DNA of 64,000 bases from contig NZ_LT906465.1 in the NCBI RefSeq assembly GCF_900187185.1, positions 1,674,001 to 1,738,000 of the forward strand, given 5' to 3'. This DNA comes from Chryseobacterium taklimakanense. GTDB lineage: Bacteria; Bacteroidota; Bacteroidia; Flavobacteriales; Weeksellaceae. The stretch's first letter is position 1. Every line of letters starts with the position of its first letter. This document shows, one piece after another, positions 42,763 to 51,605 of this stretch. Made by a program: the position numbers and the translations under genes. The notes beneath the pieces are model-generated. The model saw only the letters and a program-made list of their open reading frames with translations. It had not been told where the DNA came from and searched no databases.

Positions 42763-43308
42763 ATGAAAAAATTATTGTTTCTCTCTTCAATATTCTCATT
42801 TACAGTAAGTTTTGCACAGATCGGAACATCTTTTCCTTCAACAAAAACAAGCAATGAAGAAACCAGATGGACGTTCGGTGGATATGCCGGTTTGGGCGGA
42901 GCATTCGGAACTGGCGGCGGCATCGCACTTTATGTGACGCCGAGAGTTGGTTATAAAGTCGCAGAAAATTTCGAAGTGGGTATGGCGACCAATCTTAACT
43001 GGCAGAACTCTAAATATTATTCTTCCTCGACTTTGGGAGTTGGACCCTTTGCCAACTATTATTTTGGCAGAAGCTTTTACCTGAGCGGAATGTTTCAGGA
43101 ATATTTCTATTCTCAGAAAGATAAAGTGAACGGATTAAAATATAATGGCAATGAAGCTGCTCTTTACTTAGGCGGTGGTTATATGCAAAGACTAGGTGAT
43201 AAAGTCTATATGCAAATCGGCGGGATGTATAATGTTTTGTACAAAAAGGATCAATCCATTTTTGGCGGCGGATTCATCCCGAATGTGGGAATTGTTTACG
43301 GGCTTTAA
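42763..43308 (+). CDS. Outer-membrane beta-barrel-type protein of unknown function
   Basis: Protein of 181 residues from MKKLLFLSSIFSFTVSFAQI, a signal peptide with FAQ cleavage; a frame extension upstream lacks signal character. The mature part alternates aromatic and polar residues (TRWTFGGYAGLGGAFGTGGG, ENFEVGMATNLNWQNSKYYS, NYYFGRSFYLSGMF) and ends in GIVYGL, which is the pattern of a small eight-stranded outer-membrane barrel (OmpW/PorT-like). The role is unknown. Confidence 0.78.
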   Translation: MKKLLFLSSIFSFTVSFAQIGTSFPSTKTSNEETRWTFGGYAGLGGAFGTGGGIALYVTPRVGYKVAENFEVGMATNLNWQNSKYYSSSTLGVGPFANYYFGRSFYLSGMFQEYFYSQKDKVNGLKYNGNEAALYLGGGYMQRLGDKVYMQIGGMYNVLYKKDQSIFGGGFIPNVGIVYGL

Positions 43309-43330
43309 GCAAAATCAAACAAAAAATAAG

Positions 43331-43364
43331 GCCGCCTCACAACAGTATAAGCGGCTTTTTTGCT
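43331..43364 (+). terminator. Rho-independent terminator
   Basis: GCCGC(CTCAC...)GCGGC stem followed by TTTTTTGCTTTTTT; carries the CTCAC motif of the terminator family. Confidence 0.75.
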
Positions 43365-43452
43365 TTTTTCTCGAGCTTGTGATCAAGTGAGATTTTCGTT
43401 GAGACGACCCTCAGCCTATAAACATTTGCTTTTAGGATATTTCTTTAATTTT

Positions 43453-43644
43453 TTACATCATCGAAAGATATTCTACGCCGTGATGTTCTTCGTTTCTATT
43501 ATCTTTTCTGCAAAAATGCCTGTGGTAGTCGTGATATTCGTCGTGATAATCAGTGTTGCTCAATATTCTTCTCAGTATAAAGAAGCCCACAGCAGCCAAT
43601 AAGCCGGCTGCCCCTGCTACCAATACTCCTGTTTCTTTTTTCAT
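43453..43644 (-). CDS. Small membrane protein with a His-rich tail
   Basis: Sixty-three residues from MKKETGVLVAGAAGLLAAVG; a longer frame upstream is not supported. One glycine/alanine/leucine-rich transmembrane helix is followed by the charged, histidine- and tyrosine-rich tail DYHDEYHDYHRHFCRKDNRN and then EEHHGVEYLS. Such a tail could bind metal, which is speculation. It has no recognised family. The gene lies alone between convergent and divergent neighbours. Confidence 0.6.
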   Translation of the reverse strand: MKKETGVLVAGAAGLLAAVGFFILRRILSNTDYHDEYHDYHRHFCRKDNRNEEHHGVEYLSMM

Positions 43645-43726
43645 ATAGATTAATTTGTAGGGTTTTATAAACAAAATATGTTCCGTTTATGGTTAGCGGT
43701 ATTTTAAATTTTGTTAAAAAATTGCT

Positions 43727-43734
43727 TAAATTTG
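43727..43734 (+). promoter_or_regulatory. -7 promoter element for the S9 peptidase gene
   Basis: TAAATTTG matches TAnnTTTG, 16 bp before the ATG. Confidence 0.5.
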
Positions 43735-43750
43735 GGAAAAATCAGTAGAA

Positions 43751-45862
43751 ATGAAGATTAAATCACTAATTCTTTCCACAGGAGTTTTGTTTCTGGCCTC
43801 CTGTGCCACCCAAACAATGAACCAAAAGTTTACTTATCCCGAAACCAAAAAAACGGAGCAAAGCGATGCCTACTTTGGTGAAAACGTGTCAGATCCATTC
43901 CGTTGGCTGGAAGATGATATGGCTGCCGACACCAAAGACTGGGTGCAGCGGCAGGTTGCTTTTACCAATGATTATTTAGCAAAAATTCCTTTCCGCGACC
44001 AGATTCGCCAACAGTTGCAAAACATCTGGAATTACGAAAAATTAGGTTCCCCTTTCAAGGAAGGAGATTATACCTATTTCTACAAAAACGATGGTTTACA
44101 GGCCCAGTCCGTGCTTTACAGAACAGATAAAAACGGTAACACCGAAGTGTTCCTCGATCCGAATAAATTTTCCAGTGACGGAACCACTTCACTTTCCGGA
44201 GTATCATTTAATAAAAAAGGAAACCTTGCAGCTTACAGAATATCTGAAGGCGGCAGCGACTGGAATAAAATCATCGTGATGGATGCCATTACGAAGAAAG
44301 TTATTGACGTCACTATTGAAAACGTAAAATTCAGCGGCCTTTCATGGAAAGGTGAAGAGGGTTTCTATTATTCAAGTTACGATAAACCAAAGGGCAGTGC
44401 TCTTTCTGCAAAAACTGATACCCACAAGGTTTACTATCACAAACTGGGGACACCTCAGACAGAAGATCAACTGATCAGCGGCGGCGAAAATTTTAAACGA
44501 AGATATCTCGGCGCAGGTCTTACCGATGACGAAAGGTTTTTGATCCTGAGTGCTTCTAATGCAACGAGCGGAAACGAACTCTACATTAAAGATCTTAAAA
44601 ACAATACCGATTTCATTCCGGTTCAGCAAGGTTATGATTATAACACCAGCGTTGTAGATTCCAAAGGTGATGAAGTTTTTATGATTACCGATAAAAACGC
44701 ACCGAATCAGAAGTTGGTAAAAATGAATATCAGGAAACCAGGAGTTTGGACGGACGTTATTCCTGAAACCGATAATGTTTTAAGCGTAACTACCGGTGGT
44801 GGATACCTTTTCGCAAAATATATGAAAGATGCGGTTTCATACGTAAGACAAATGACTTATGACGGAAAGCTGGTTCGCGAGATCGCACTTCCCGGTCAGG
44901 GAACCGCGGGAGGATTTAGCGGAAAAGCTGAAGAAAAAGATCTTTATTATTCATTCAGCAATTATGTGATGCCGGGAACAATCTACAAGTATAACGTAGA
45001 CAGCGGAAAATCAGAAGTTTATTACAGACCGAATGTAAAATTCAACCCAGAAAATTATGTTTCCGAGCAGGTATTCTACACTTCGAAAGACGGAACTAAG
45101 GTGCCGATGATGATTTCATATAAAAAAGGACTGAAGAAAGACGGGAAAAATCCGACAATCCTATATTCGTACGGCGGTTTCAATATCAGTTTGCAGCCGG
45201 GCTTCTCCGTAGTTAATGCAATCTGGATGGAAAACGGCGGAATTTACGCAGTGCCAAACATCAGAGGTGGTGGAGAATATGGTAAAAAATGGCACGACGC
45301 CGGCACCAAACTTCAGAAAAAAAATGTGTTCAACGACTTCATCGCAGCCGGAGAATATCTTCAGAAAAACGGTTACACTTCACCACAATTCATGGCAATT
45401 TCCGGTGGATCAAACGGCGGGCTTCTGGTTGGTGCAACCATGACGATGCGTCCTGACCTGGCAAAAGTTGCCTTGCCTGCGGTTGGCGTTTTAGATATGC
45501 TTCGCTATAACAAATTTACAGCTGGCGCCGGCTGGGCATATGATTACGGAACCGCTGAAGACAGCAGGGAAATGTTCGAATATCTGAAATCCTACTCGCC
45601 ACTTCATAATGTTAAAAAAGGTGTTTGCTATCCTTCTACCATGGTTACCACAGGTGATCACGACGACAGGGTAGTGCCGGCACATTCATTCAAGTTCGGT
45701 GCGGAACTCCAGGACAAACAGAGCTGCAGCAACCCGGTTTTATTGAGAATTGAAACCAAAGGCGGCCACGGTGCAGGGAAATCCACAGAACAGCAGATTA
45801 ATGAAAATGCTGATAAACTGAGTTTCACACTTTACGAAATGGGTTTCAAAAGCCTGAAGTAA
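43751..45862 (+). CDS. Prolyl oligopeptidase family serine peptidase (S9, lipoprotein)
   Basis: Periplasmic or surface peptidase that cuts after proline in short peptides, 703 residues. The signal peptide ends with a lipobox (FLASCATQ). The N-terminal propeller begins DPFRWLEDDMAADTKDWVQR, typical of S9A. The catalytic triad is S554 (ISGGSNGGLLV), D638 in GDHDDRVVP and H673 in GGHGAG. The C-terminal hydrolase has YSYGGFNISLQPGFS and NIRGGGEYGKKWHDAG. All residues for activity are present. A terminator of the GTCTCAC family follows. Confidence 0.92.
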   Translation: MKIKSLILSTGVLFLASCATQTMNQKFTYPETKKTEQSDAYFGENVSDPFRWLEDDMAADTKDWVQRQVAFTNDYLAKIPFRDQIRQQLQNIWNYEKLGSPFKEGDYTYFYKNDGLQAQSVLYRTDKNGNTEVFLDPNKFSSDGTTSLSGVSFNKKGNLAAYRISEGGSDWNKIIVMDAITKKVIDVTIENVKFSGLSWKGEEGFYYSSYDKPKGSALSAKTDTHKVYYHKLGTPQTEDQLISGGENFKRRYLGAGLTDDERFLILSASNATSGNELYIKDLKNNTDFIPVQQGYDYNTSVVDSKGDEVFMITDKNAPNQKLVKMNIRKPGVWTDVIPETDNVLSVTTGGGYLFAKYMKDAVSYVRQMTYDGKLVREIALPGQGTAGGFSGKAEEKDLYYSFSNYVMPGTIYKYNVDSGKSEVYYRPNVKFNPENYVSEQVFYTSKDGTKVPMMISYKKGLKKDGKNPTILYSYGGFNISLQPGFSVVNAIWMENGGIYAVPNIRGGGEYGKKWHDAGTKLQKKNVFNDFIAAGEYLQKNGYTSPQFMAISGGSNGGLLVGATMTMRPDLAKVALPAVGVLDMLRYNKFTAGAGWAYDYGTAEDSREMFEYLKSYSPLHNVKKGVCYPSTMVTTGDHDDRVVPAHSFKFGAELQDKQSCSNPVLLRIETKGGHGAGKSTEQQINENADKLSFTLYEMGFKSLK

Positions 45863-45885
45863 ATTTTCAATCAGTCACAAAACGA

Positions 45886-45918
45886 GCCGTCTCACAATTG
45901 ATGAAACGGTTTTTTTTA
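45886..45918 (+). terminator. Rho-independent terminator
   Basis: GCCGTCTCA-caattga-TGAAACGG followed by eight T; ends the S9 peptidase gene. Confidence 0.85.
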
Positions 45919-46058
45919 TTATTAAAATATAGACATATTGCTTTGAAGAGTGATGAGCCAGAGGCCTGTTAATTTGCGTTAAAATTTTAATTTTTCATAA
46001 AATATGGAAGTCTTGCACAGTATTTGTTGTTTTGGTTTAAATCACAAAAAATAAAATT

Positions 46059-46409
46059 ATGAATCAACCAAAACCAATGCTTACCATGAGCCAGGTTATG
46101 TCTAAGCTCGCTCAACGAGGTATCTCACAGGAGTTCAGAATGAATGAAAACTGCGAAATGAAATTTAATGACGGCGACAGAAACTACAAACCTGAAGACC
46201 TGAAAATTTTAAGGTCCTACCGTTTTGAAGGCGACAGCAATCCGGATGACAATGCGGTACTTTATGTTGCAGAAGACACCGATGGCAATAAAGGGATCAT
46301 CATAGATTCTTATGGTGCAGACAGCAATTATCCTGGTGATAAGTTTGATGATTTTATCAGGGAAATCCCGGTAGAGGAAAGCGAAGAATACAATTTTGAA
46401 AATAACTAA
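46059..46409 (+). CDS. Conserved protein of unknown function
   Basis: Small acidic protein of 116 residues with no signal peptide. Visible segments are MSKLAQRGISQEFRMNENCE, LKILRSYRFEGDSNPDDNAV and GIIIDSYGADSNYPGDKFDD. Related sequences in this group are sometimes called phosphoribosylpyrophosphate synthetase, but no PRPP-synthase motif is present. It could be a small stress-linked protein; I have no support for a function. It is followed after 12 bp by the convergent AsmA-like gene. Confidence 0.72.
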   Translation: MNQPKPMLTMSQVMSKLAQRGISQEFRMNENCEMKFNDGDRNYKPEDLKILRSYRFEGDSNPDDNAVLYVAEDTDGNKGIIIDSYGADSNYPGDKFDDFIREIPVEESEEYNFENN

Positions 46410-46421
46410 CAAAGGCAGGAA

Positions 46422-49097
46422 TTAATTTTCTGCTCTTTCTTTTTTTCTGAAAATGCCTTTGAGTTTATCTCCAAGGTTTTTCTTTGTTTCCTGCACTTTT
46501 ATTACGGTGCTGTCTTTCTTTTCCTTTATTGTAGCGGTGGTATTTTGGATTTCTGTCTTGGCTTTGTTCACAGTTTCTTTCGTGGTTTGCACGGTGTTTT
46601 TTACTTTCTCTTCAGTTTTTTCAACATTACTTCCGATTAAAGTTTTCTTCAGACCCTCCTCAATGCCTTTCCAGAACAAATTAAAAAATGATTTTGTATT
46701 GTCCCGCTGAACATTGTCTACCACCACACTCTCCGGATAATTTCCCGAGTTGCTTTTGATTACAAAGTTTGCAACTGCGGAAAGCAGCTTGTTTTTTTCG
46801 CCGCTTTCCCTCAGGATGGCAACTTTCAAATCCTGATGCTTCATATTCAGCGTGCCGTTTAAGCCGGCTTTATTTCCTCTAAAATTAAATACCAAATCCC
46901 TGATTAAACCCGTAGTCTGAATTTTAAGGTAAGGTTCAACAAAAGGGTTGATACTCGACGCCGGCAAATCTGAAATATTACCGGAGATCGAAAAGGCATC
47001 GCTTGTATTTGCGGTATCAAACGACCAGTTGACCCTCATTGGGGAAATGTTCATAAAACTGCAGTTTATGGTAATCGGCACCTGCGTTGGCCGGCCATTC
47101 ATTTTTGCAGAATTCAGGTTTTTAATATTCATGTTAAAGTTTCCGAAGGTCAGTTTCCCTGGTCCGTCGCTCTTTTTAGTATCTTCTTCATAAACCAGGA
47201 CGGAGTTTTTAATATCGGTATTTTTGATGAACAGCGGAAATTTAATTTTACGTAGAAGTTCGGAATATAGAGGTTTTACTGTTTTATCATCCGCAGGGAT
47301 TTTACTTCTGAAGATATTAGCATTCAGTCCTGAAATGGTTACCTGGTTCGCATCTACAATTTTATTTTCAGAGGTCAGGTCGATGTTCCCTGTTGCAGTA
47401 ATCTGGTTGATCTTCAAATCATACAAATCTCTCTCTTTTGGGATCATTCTGATAAACTGTGCGCGCGAAACGATGGGTTTGAGTGCAAAATTATTCAGCT
47501 GGATGTTTTGTTTTCCGACTTTCAGAAGGCCAGCGCTCATTACGTAAAAGCGGTCGATTTTTTTGCTGAAATTTTTCGAGGTGATGCTGTAGTTTCCCGT
47601 TTTGAATGGCAGTTTTTCTTTTGAGGTTTTTTCATTGATCTCAAAATCTTTCACTTTGATCTGAAGGTTATCGAAGGTTTGCGAGTCTTCACCTTTTGAA
47701 TAACCGATTCTGGAATTGTCCACCACAATATTTCGTACAAGCAACGGAAGTTTAATTTTATCAAAAGACATTTTCTTTCCGGAAGGTTTTTTGTCGGCCG
47801 CGACGATTTTGCCGATCAAACCGTTGATATAAAGGTTTTGGGCGTCCATTTCCAGCTTGTTGTCTTTCATATTCCATTTGTTCACTTTCAGCGAAATCTG
47901 CTTTGCCGCAAGGTCTGCGAGCGTTTTTGTTGAGGTTTGTGCCGTCGGTTTGATCACGACACTTCTTAAATCTGCAGAATTCGGATTGACATTCACTGCG
48001 GCCACTTTCACGTCCTGGGTTTCGGTCAGGTAGTTGAGGTCCCGCCCGGTAATCAGGAATTTCTCGTACGAAAACGGAATATTTCCCTTCACGGTATTTT
48101 CATCCATGACCAGTTTGTTCACATCCATGTTTAAGTTTCCGGCAGAAAAAAGTTTGTTTCCGTTGGGCTTCAGGATCTGAACTTTGGCATTGTGCATTAT
48201 AACGTCCTGCAGGTTTACCACCAATTTGAAGTCTTTCTGCTTCTCGGAAGGTTTTACGTTGGTAGTGTACATTTTCAGGTCCGGATCTTCAAAACGCATT
48301 TCCGAGAGTGTCACTTTATTGTCTTTCAACACGATATCTTTGAAATCCATTTCCCTGGTCTTGAAATCGAAGAGATTTCTTTTTTTGGGGTAATATCTTA
48401 CAAACTGAGCATAAGAAAGTAGGGGACGCAACTCAAAATCCTTTATTTTCATCTTTCCGTTATCCGTTGTTACAGTCTTGGCTTTCAGGGCGTAAACATT
48501 ATCCGGACGGAAATAAAAATTATTACCACTAATTGTATATTGGTCAAAAACAACCGGAAGCTTATCTTCCACATCCTCCTCTGTCATTCTAAGGTTTGAA
48601 ACACTCAGGTTGAGGCTGTTCACGGCTAAAAACTTCTGTCTGGTGTGGCGGAGCATCTCGATGTTTCCGTCATTAATTTTAAGATTTTTAAAAAGCAGGG
48701 GCTGCCGCTTTTTCCCTGTTTTATCATTGATTGGTTTTGCGAGCGTAATTTTAAGATTAGGCTTCACCATAAGAAAATCTGAGGAATTGATGCGCTTATT
48801 AAAAAGAGCATCATAAATCCCCACTCTGCTTATCTTCAGGGAATCTACGGTACCGTCGAGGCCAATTACGTTTTGGTTGTTGGGATTTTTCGAAGCTACG
48901 GTAATTCCGGTCGATCTGATATTTCCTGTACCCAGATCAATATCAAGGGTTTTGTATGAAACTTTATAGTCAGAATTATTTTTTATATAGTTGGGAAGGT
49001 ATCTTTTTAACCAGTAATTCACGCCGAAGTTGGCGACCACAAATAACAGCACCAAAACGCCAAGGGCAATTGCGATTTTTCTGGTATTTTTCGTCAT
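46422..49097 (-). CDS. AsmA-like (DUF748-type) large membrane-anchored protein
   Basis: Protein of 891 residues with one N-terminal transmembrane helix (IAIALGVLVLLFVVANFGVN) and a long periplasmic body of beta-rich repeats such as NLYINGLIGKIVAADKK and LKPIVSRAQFIRMIPKERDL. This pattern is typical of AsmA/DUF748/TamB-type proteins that bridge the periplasm and may move lipids. It closes with a lysine/glutamate-rich helical tail (VKNTVQTTKETVNKAKTEIQ). The function is inferred from the fold class. A similar motif RxQFIRMIPKxRDL (also AQFVRYYPKKRNLFD) occurs at least twice, showing internal duplication. Confidence 0.7.
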   Translation of the reverse strand: MTKNTRKIAIALGVLVLLFVVANFGVNYWLKRYLPNYIKNNSDYKVSYKTLDIDLGTGNIRSTGITVASKNPNNQNVIGLDGTVDSLKISRVGIYDALFNKRINSSDFLMVKPNLKITLAKPINDKTGKKRQPLLFKNLKINDGNIEMLRHTRQKFLAVNSLNLSVSNLRMTEEDVEDKLPVVFDQYTISGNNFYFRPDNVYALKAKTVTTDNGKMKIKDFELRPLLSYAQFVRYYPKKRNLFDFKTREMDFKDIVLKDNKVTLSEMRFEDPDLKMYTTNVKPSEKQKDFKLVVNLQDVIMHNAKVQILKPNGNKLFSAGNLNMDVNKLVMDENTVKGNIPFSYEKFLITGRDLNYLTETQDVKVAAVNVNPNSADLRSVVIKPTAQTSTKTLADLAAKQISLKVNKWNMKDNKLEMDAQNLYINGLIGKIVAADKKPSGKKMSFDKIKLPLLVRNIVVDNSRIGYSKGEDSQTFDNLQIKVKDFEINEKTSKEKLPFKTGNYSITSKNFSKKIDRFYVMSAGLLKVGKQNIQLNNFALKPIVSRAQFIRMIPKERDLYDLKINQITATGNIDLTSENKIVDANQVTISGLNANIFRSKIPADDKTVKPLYSELLRKIKFPLFIKNTDIKNSVLVYEEDTKKSDGPGKLTFGNFNMNIKNLNSAKMNGRPTQVPITINCSFMNISPMRVNWSFDTANTSDAFSISGNISDLPASSINPFVEPYLKIQTTGLIRDLVFNFRGNKAGLNGTLNMKHQDLKVAILRESGEKNKLLSAVANFVIKSNSGNYPESVVVDNVQRDNTKSFFNLFWKGIEEGLKKTLIGSNVEKTEEKVKNTVQTTKETVNKAKTEIQNTTATIKEKKDSTVIKVQETKKNLGDKLKGIFRKKERAEN

Positions 49098-49193
49098 TGT
49101 GTAAGTGTTTTTTTGATGTAAAATGCAAAATAAAATTAAAGAACCTTTAGAAAATTATAAGATGATTACTGTTTCTTATAGAATTTATAAATG

Positions 49194-49985
49194 TTAAAAG
49201 CTAAGTTCTATCAGATAACCTTCATGGCTGCGGACGTTCAGGACATGACCGCCCTCAAAAGACAGGTACTGACCTTTTATGCCATTCAGCACACCTTCAA
49301 ATTCGGGATTTTTATCTAATGTAAAAGCTGTGATTTTCTCCGGCTTCTCGTAAGGATAGTCCAGACGCAGCATTTCGCCTTCCATCGTGTAAAAATTTTT
49401 GAAATTCTCAGGGAAATACTGTTCGATTTTGTTGCGGAAATCAGCCAAATCCACTTCATCCTCGAAATCATCTTCCAGCATTTTTTTGTAATTGGTTTTA
49501 TCGGGAAGGTGTTCTTTCAGCGCAACTTCGATCATTCCGGCTTCGTAGCGGTTATCAGTTTTTGCAATGGGAAGGGCGAAGGTTGCGCCCTGGTCAATCC
49601 ATCGCGTGGGCACCTGGTGCTCCCGCGTCACACCAACTTTTACATCACCTGTGTATGCGAGGTAAACCACATGTGGAACCAGTTGAATCTCTTTCTCCAC
49701 TTCCAGATCCCGTTCTTCCTCACCCAGGTGTGCTCGCGACAGTTCTGGGCGTATGATCGTGTCGCTGGCGTACGGGCTCTCAAAAAAACATTTTTTGCAG
49801 AAGCCCATCCTGTAGATTTTTTCTTCGCTACCGCAGTTTACGCATTCGTAGCCAATATGTTTTAGTTTTATTGTTTTTCCAATTAGAGAATTCATCCGGA
49901 TCAGATCTCCCGAAAGATTCAGAAAATACTGTATCGGCTTATCGTTATAGGTCGACATCTTCAGAACCTGGCCTTTAAACTGCAT
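49194..49985 (-). CDS. DUF2797 domain-containing protein (zinc ribbon and GIY-YIG-like)
   Basis: Protein of 263 residues. The N-terminal part has a four-cysteine zinc ribbon (YECVNCGSEEKIYRMGFCKK, then CFFES). The middle holds VVYLAYTGDVKVGVTREHQV, which resembles the core of GIY-YIG nucleases with PTRWIDQGATFALPIA. The catalytic competence is not known. DUF2797 proteins are widespread in Bacteroidota and Actinobacteria without assigned function. Confidence 0.85.
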   Translation of the reverse strand: MQFKGQVLKMSTYNDKPIQYFLNLSGDLIRMNSLIGKTIKLKHIGYECVNCGSEEKIYRMGFCKKCFFESPYASDTIIRPELSRAHLGEEERDLEVEKEIQLVPHVVYLAYTGDVKVGVTREHQVPTRWIDQGATFALPIAKTDNRYEAGMIEVALKEHLPDKTNYKKMLEDDFEDEVDLADFRNKIEQYFPENFKNFYTMEGEMLRLDYPYEKPEKITAFTLDKNPEFEGVLNGIKGQYLSFEGGHVLNVRSHEGYLIELSF

Positions 49986-50038
49986 TTTTTTAAATTTTTA
50001 GTAAAAATAGGAAATAACACTGCAAGAACTAAATTTTA

Positions 50039-50046
50039 TAAATTTG
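50039..50046 (+). promoter_or_regulatory. -7 promoter element for the epimerase gene
   Basis: TAAATTTG matches TAnnTTTG, 19 bp before the ATG. Confidence 0.5.
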
Positions 50047-50065
50047 TTTTCTCAAAAATAAACAG

Positions 50066-51088
50066 ATGACTTATCTCGTTACGGGCGGCAGTGGGTTTAT
50101 TGGTTCTCACCTCGTTGAAGAATTGTTGAAAAACGGACATTCTGTCATAAACATTGACAATTTTGATGATTTCTATGATTACAAAATTAAAATCAACAAT
50201 ACTTTAGAATCTCTTGGTAAAAAGACCCAATTCGCCTTTACAGATAAAGAATCTGACATAAAAAAACTCATCAGCGAAACCGACTCTGAAACTTATAAGC
50301 TTTATTATCAGGATATTAGGGATAAAGTTTCTTTGCAGCAGATTTTTAATAATTATAAAATAGATTTGGTAGTACATCTGGCGGCGCTTGCCGGTGTTCG
50401 TCCATCTATCGAAAGACCATTGGAATATGAAGAAGTCAATATTCGCGGGACGATGAATCTCTGGGAGCTTTGCAAAGAATTTGGCATTACTAAATTTGTT
50501 TGCGCTTCATCATCAAGTGTTTACGGCAATAATGAAAAAACGCCCTTCTCGGAAACTGATAATGTTGACCGCCCGATTTCCCCTTATGCCGCAACCAAAA
50601 AATGCGGTGAGATTTTAGGCCATGTTTACCACCACCTTTACCGGATTGATATGGTGCAGCTGAGGTTTTTCACTGTTTACGGGCCGAGGCAGCGTCCGGA
50701 TTTAGCCATTCACAAATTCACAAAACTGATTTCAGAAAGCAAGGAAATACCGTTCTATGGCGACGGAACTACGGCGCGAGATTACACTTTTATTGATGAT
50801 ATTATTGATGGAATAATAAAGTCCATTACCTATCTTGAAAATACTGAAAATGTGTATGAAATTATCAATCTCGGTGAAAATGAAGTCATTAATTTGAAAG
50901 AAATGCTATCGGCAATTGAAGATGAAATGCAAAAAAAAGCCGCCAAAAAACCAATGCCAATGCAGCCCGGGGATGTTTCCAAAACCAATGCCGACATCAG
51001 CAAAGCGAAATATCTGATCGGTTACCAGCCGGGCACAAATTTCCAAAATGGCATAAAAAAGTTTGTGGAATGGTTTTTGAGAAAATGA
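50066..51088 (+). CDS. NAD-dependent sugar-nucleotide epimerase (UDP-glucuronate 4-epimerase-like)
   Basis: Short-chain epimerase/dehydratase of 340 residues. The NAD motif is YLVTGGSGFIGSHLVEEL. The active site has S(S)SVYG and Y..K in SPYAATKKCGEILGH. RFFTVYGPRQRPDLAIHKFT and DIIDGIIKSITYLEN fit UDP-glucuronate epimerase (GAE/WbpP-type). An extra segment of about 25 residues after the first helix (KKTQFAFTDKESDIKKLISE) is unusual. Probably involved in surface polysaccharide; the substrate is inferred. Confidence 0.87.
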   Translation: MTYLVTGGSGFIGSHLVEELLKNGHSVINIDNFDDFYDYKIKINNTLESLGKKTQFAFTDKESDIKKLISETDSETYKLYYQDIRDKVSLQQIFNNYKIDLVVHLAALAGVRPSIERPLEYEEVNIRGTMNLWELCKEFGITKFVCASSSSVYGNNEKTPFSETDNVDRPISPYAATKKCGEILGHVYHHLYRIDMVQLRFFTVYGPRQRPDLAIHKFTKLISESKEIPFYGDGTTARDYTFIDDIIDGIIKSITYLENTENVYEIINLGENEVINLKEMLSAIEDEMQKKAAKKPMPMQPGDVSKTNADISKAKYLIGYQPGTNFQNGIKKFVEWFLRK

Positions 51089-51235
51089 CCGAATTCAGGG
51101 CTCGGCTTTTAATTTGGAGACTTAAATCTTTAAAGTGGAACAGACCGCTTTTAACCTTAAAAACCGTCCTGAATTTGATTGCTCAAAAAGATTGAAAATC
51201 AGATATAAAAAAGCTTATTTTATCATCTATTTTTT

Positions 51236-51243
51236 TACTTTTG
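51236..51243 (+). promoter_or_regulatory. -7 promoter element for the DUF2795 gene
   Basis: TACTTTTG matches TAnnTTTG, 28 bp before the ATG. Confidence 0.55.
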
Positions 51244-51271
51244 CAGAAAATTACAAAACACTGAATAAGAT

Positions 51272-51493
51272 ATGTACTGGACATTAGAATTAGCTTCATA
51301 TTTAAGCGATGCGCCTTGGCCGATGACTAAGGCTGAACTTATTGATTATGCCATCAGAACAGGTGCGCCGATGGAAGTGGTGGAAAACCTTCAGGCCATT
51401 GAAGATGAAGGCGAAATCTACGAATCCATCGAAGAAGTTTGGAGCGATTATCCTACGGACGAAGACTTCCTTTGGAACGAAGACGAATATTAG
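51272..51493 (+). CDS. DUF2795 domain-containing protein
   Basis: Small acidic protein of 73 residues (MYWTLELASYLSDAPWPMTK, then DYAIRTGAPMEVVENLQAIE). The pattern WPATKxELIDYA.R.GAP..VxxNL is the DUF2795 signature, found in many bacteria without known role. It sits directly before secA in the same direction, 112 bp away, with its own promoter. It is likely a real, expressed gene of conserved family. Confidence 0.87.
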   Translation: MYWTLELASYLSDAPWPMTKAELIDYAIRTGAPMEVVENLQAIEDEGEIYESIEEVWSDYPTDEDFLWNEDEY

Positions 51494-51605
51494 AAGAAAG
51501 CAGCCGGCAACCAGCAGTCTGCTTTCTGCTGTTTTTGCCCATTTATTTTAAAAGCAGTTTTACAGCGCTGAAAGCCTTTTGCTGACAGCCGAAAGCAATA
51601 ATTAT

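Noticed and set aside
46059-46409. Name phosphoribosylpyrophosphate synthetase
   Set aside because: No PRPP-synthase motif and far too short.
51092-51175. AATTCAGG/CCTGAATT inverted copies after the epimerase
   Set aside because: Only 8-bp arms, 68 bp apart; can occur by chance.
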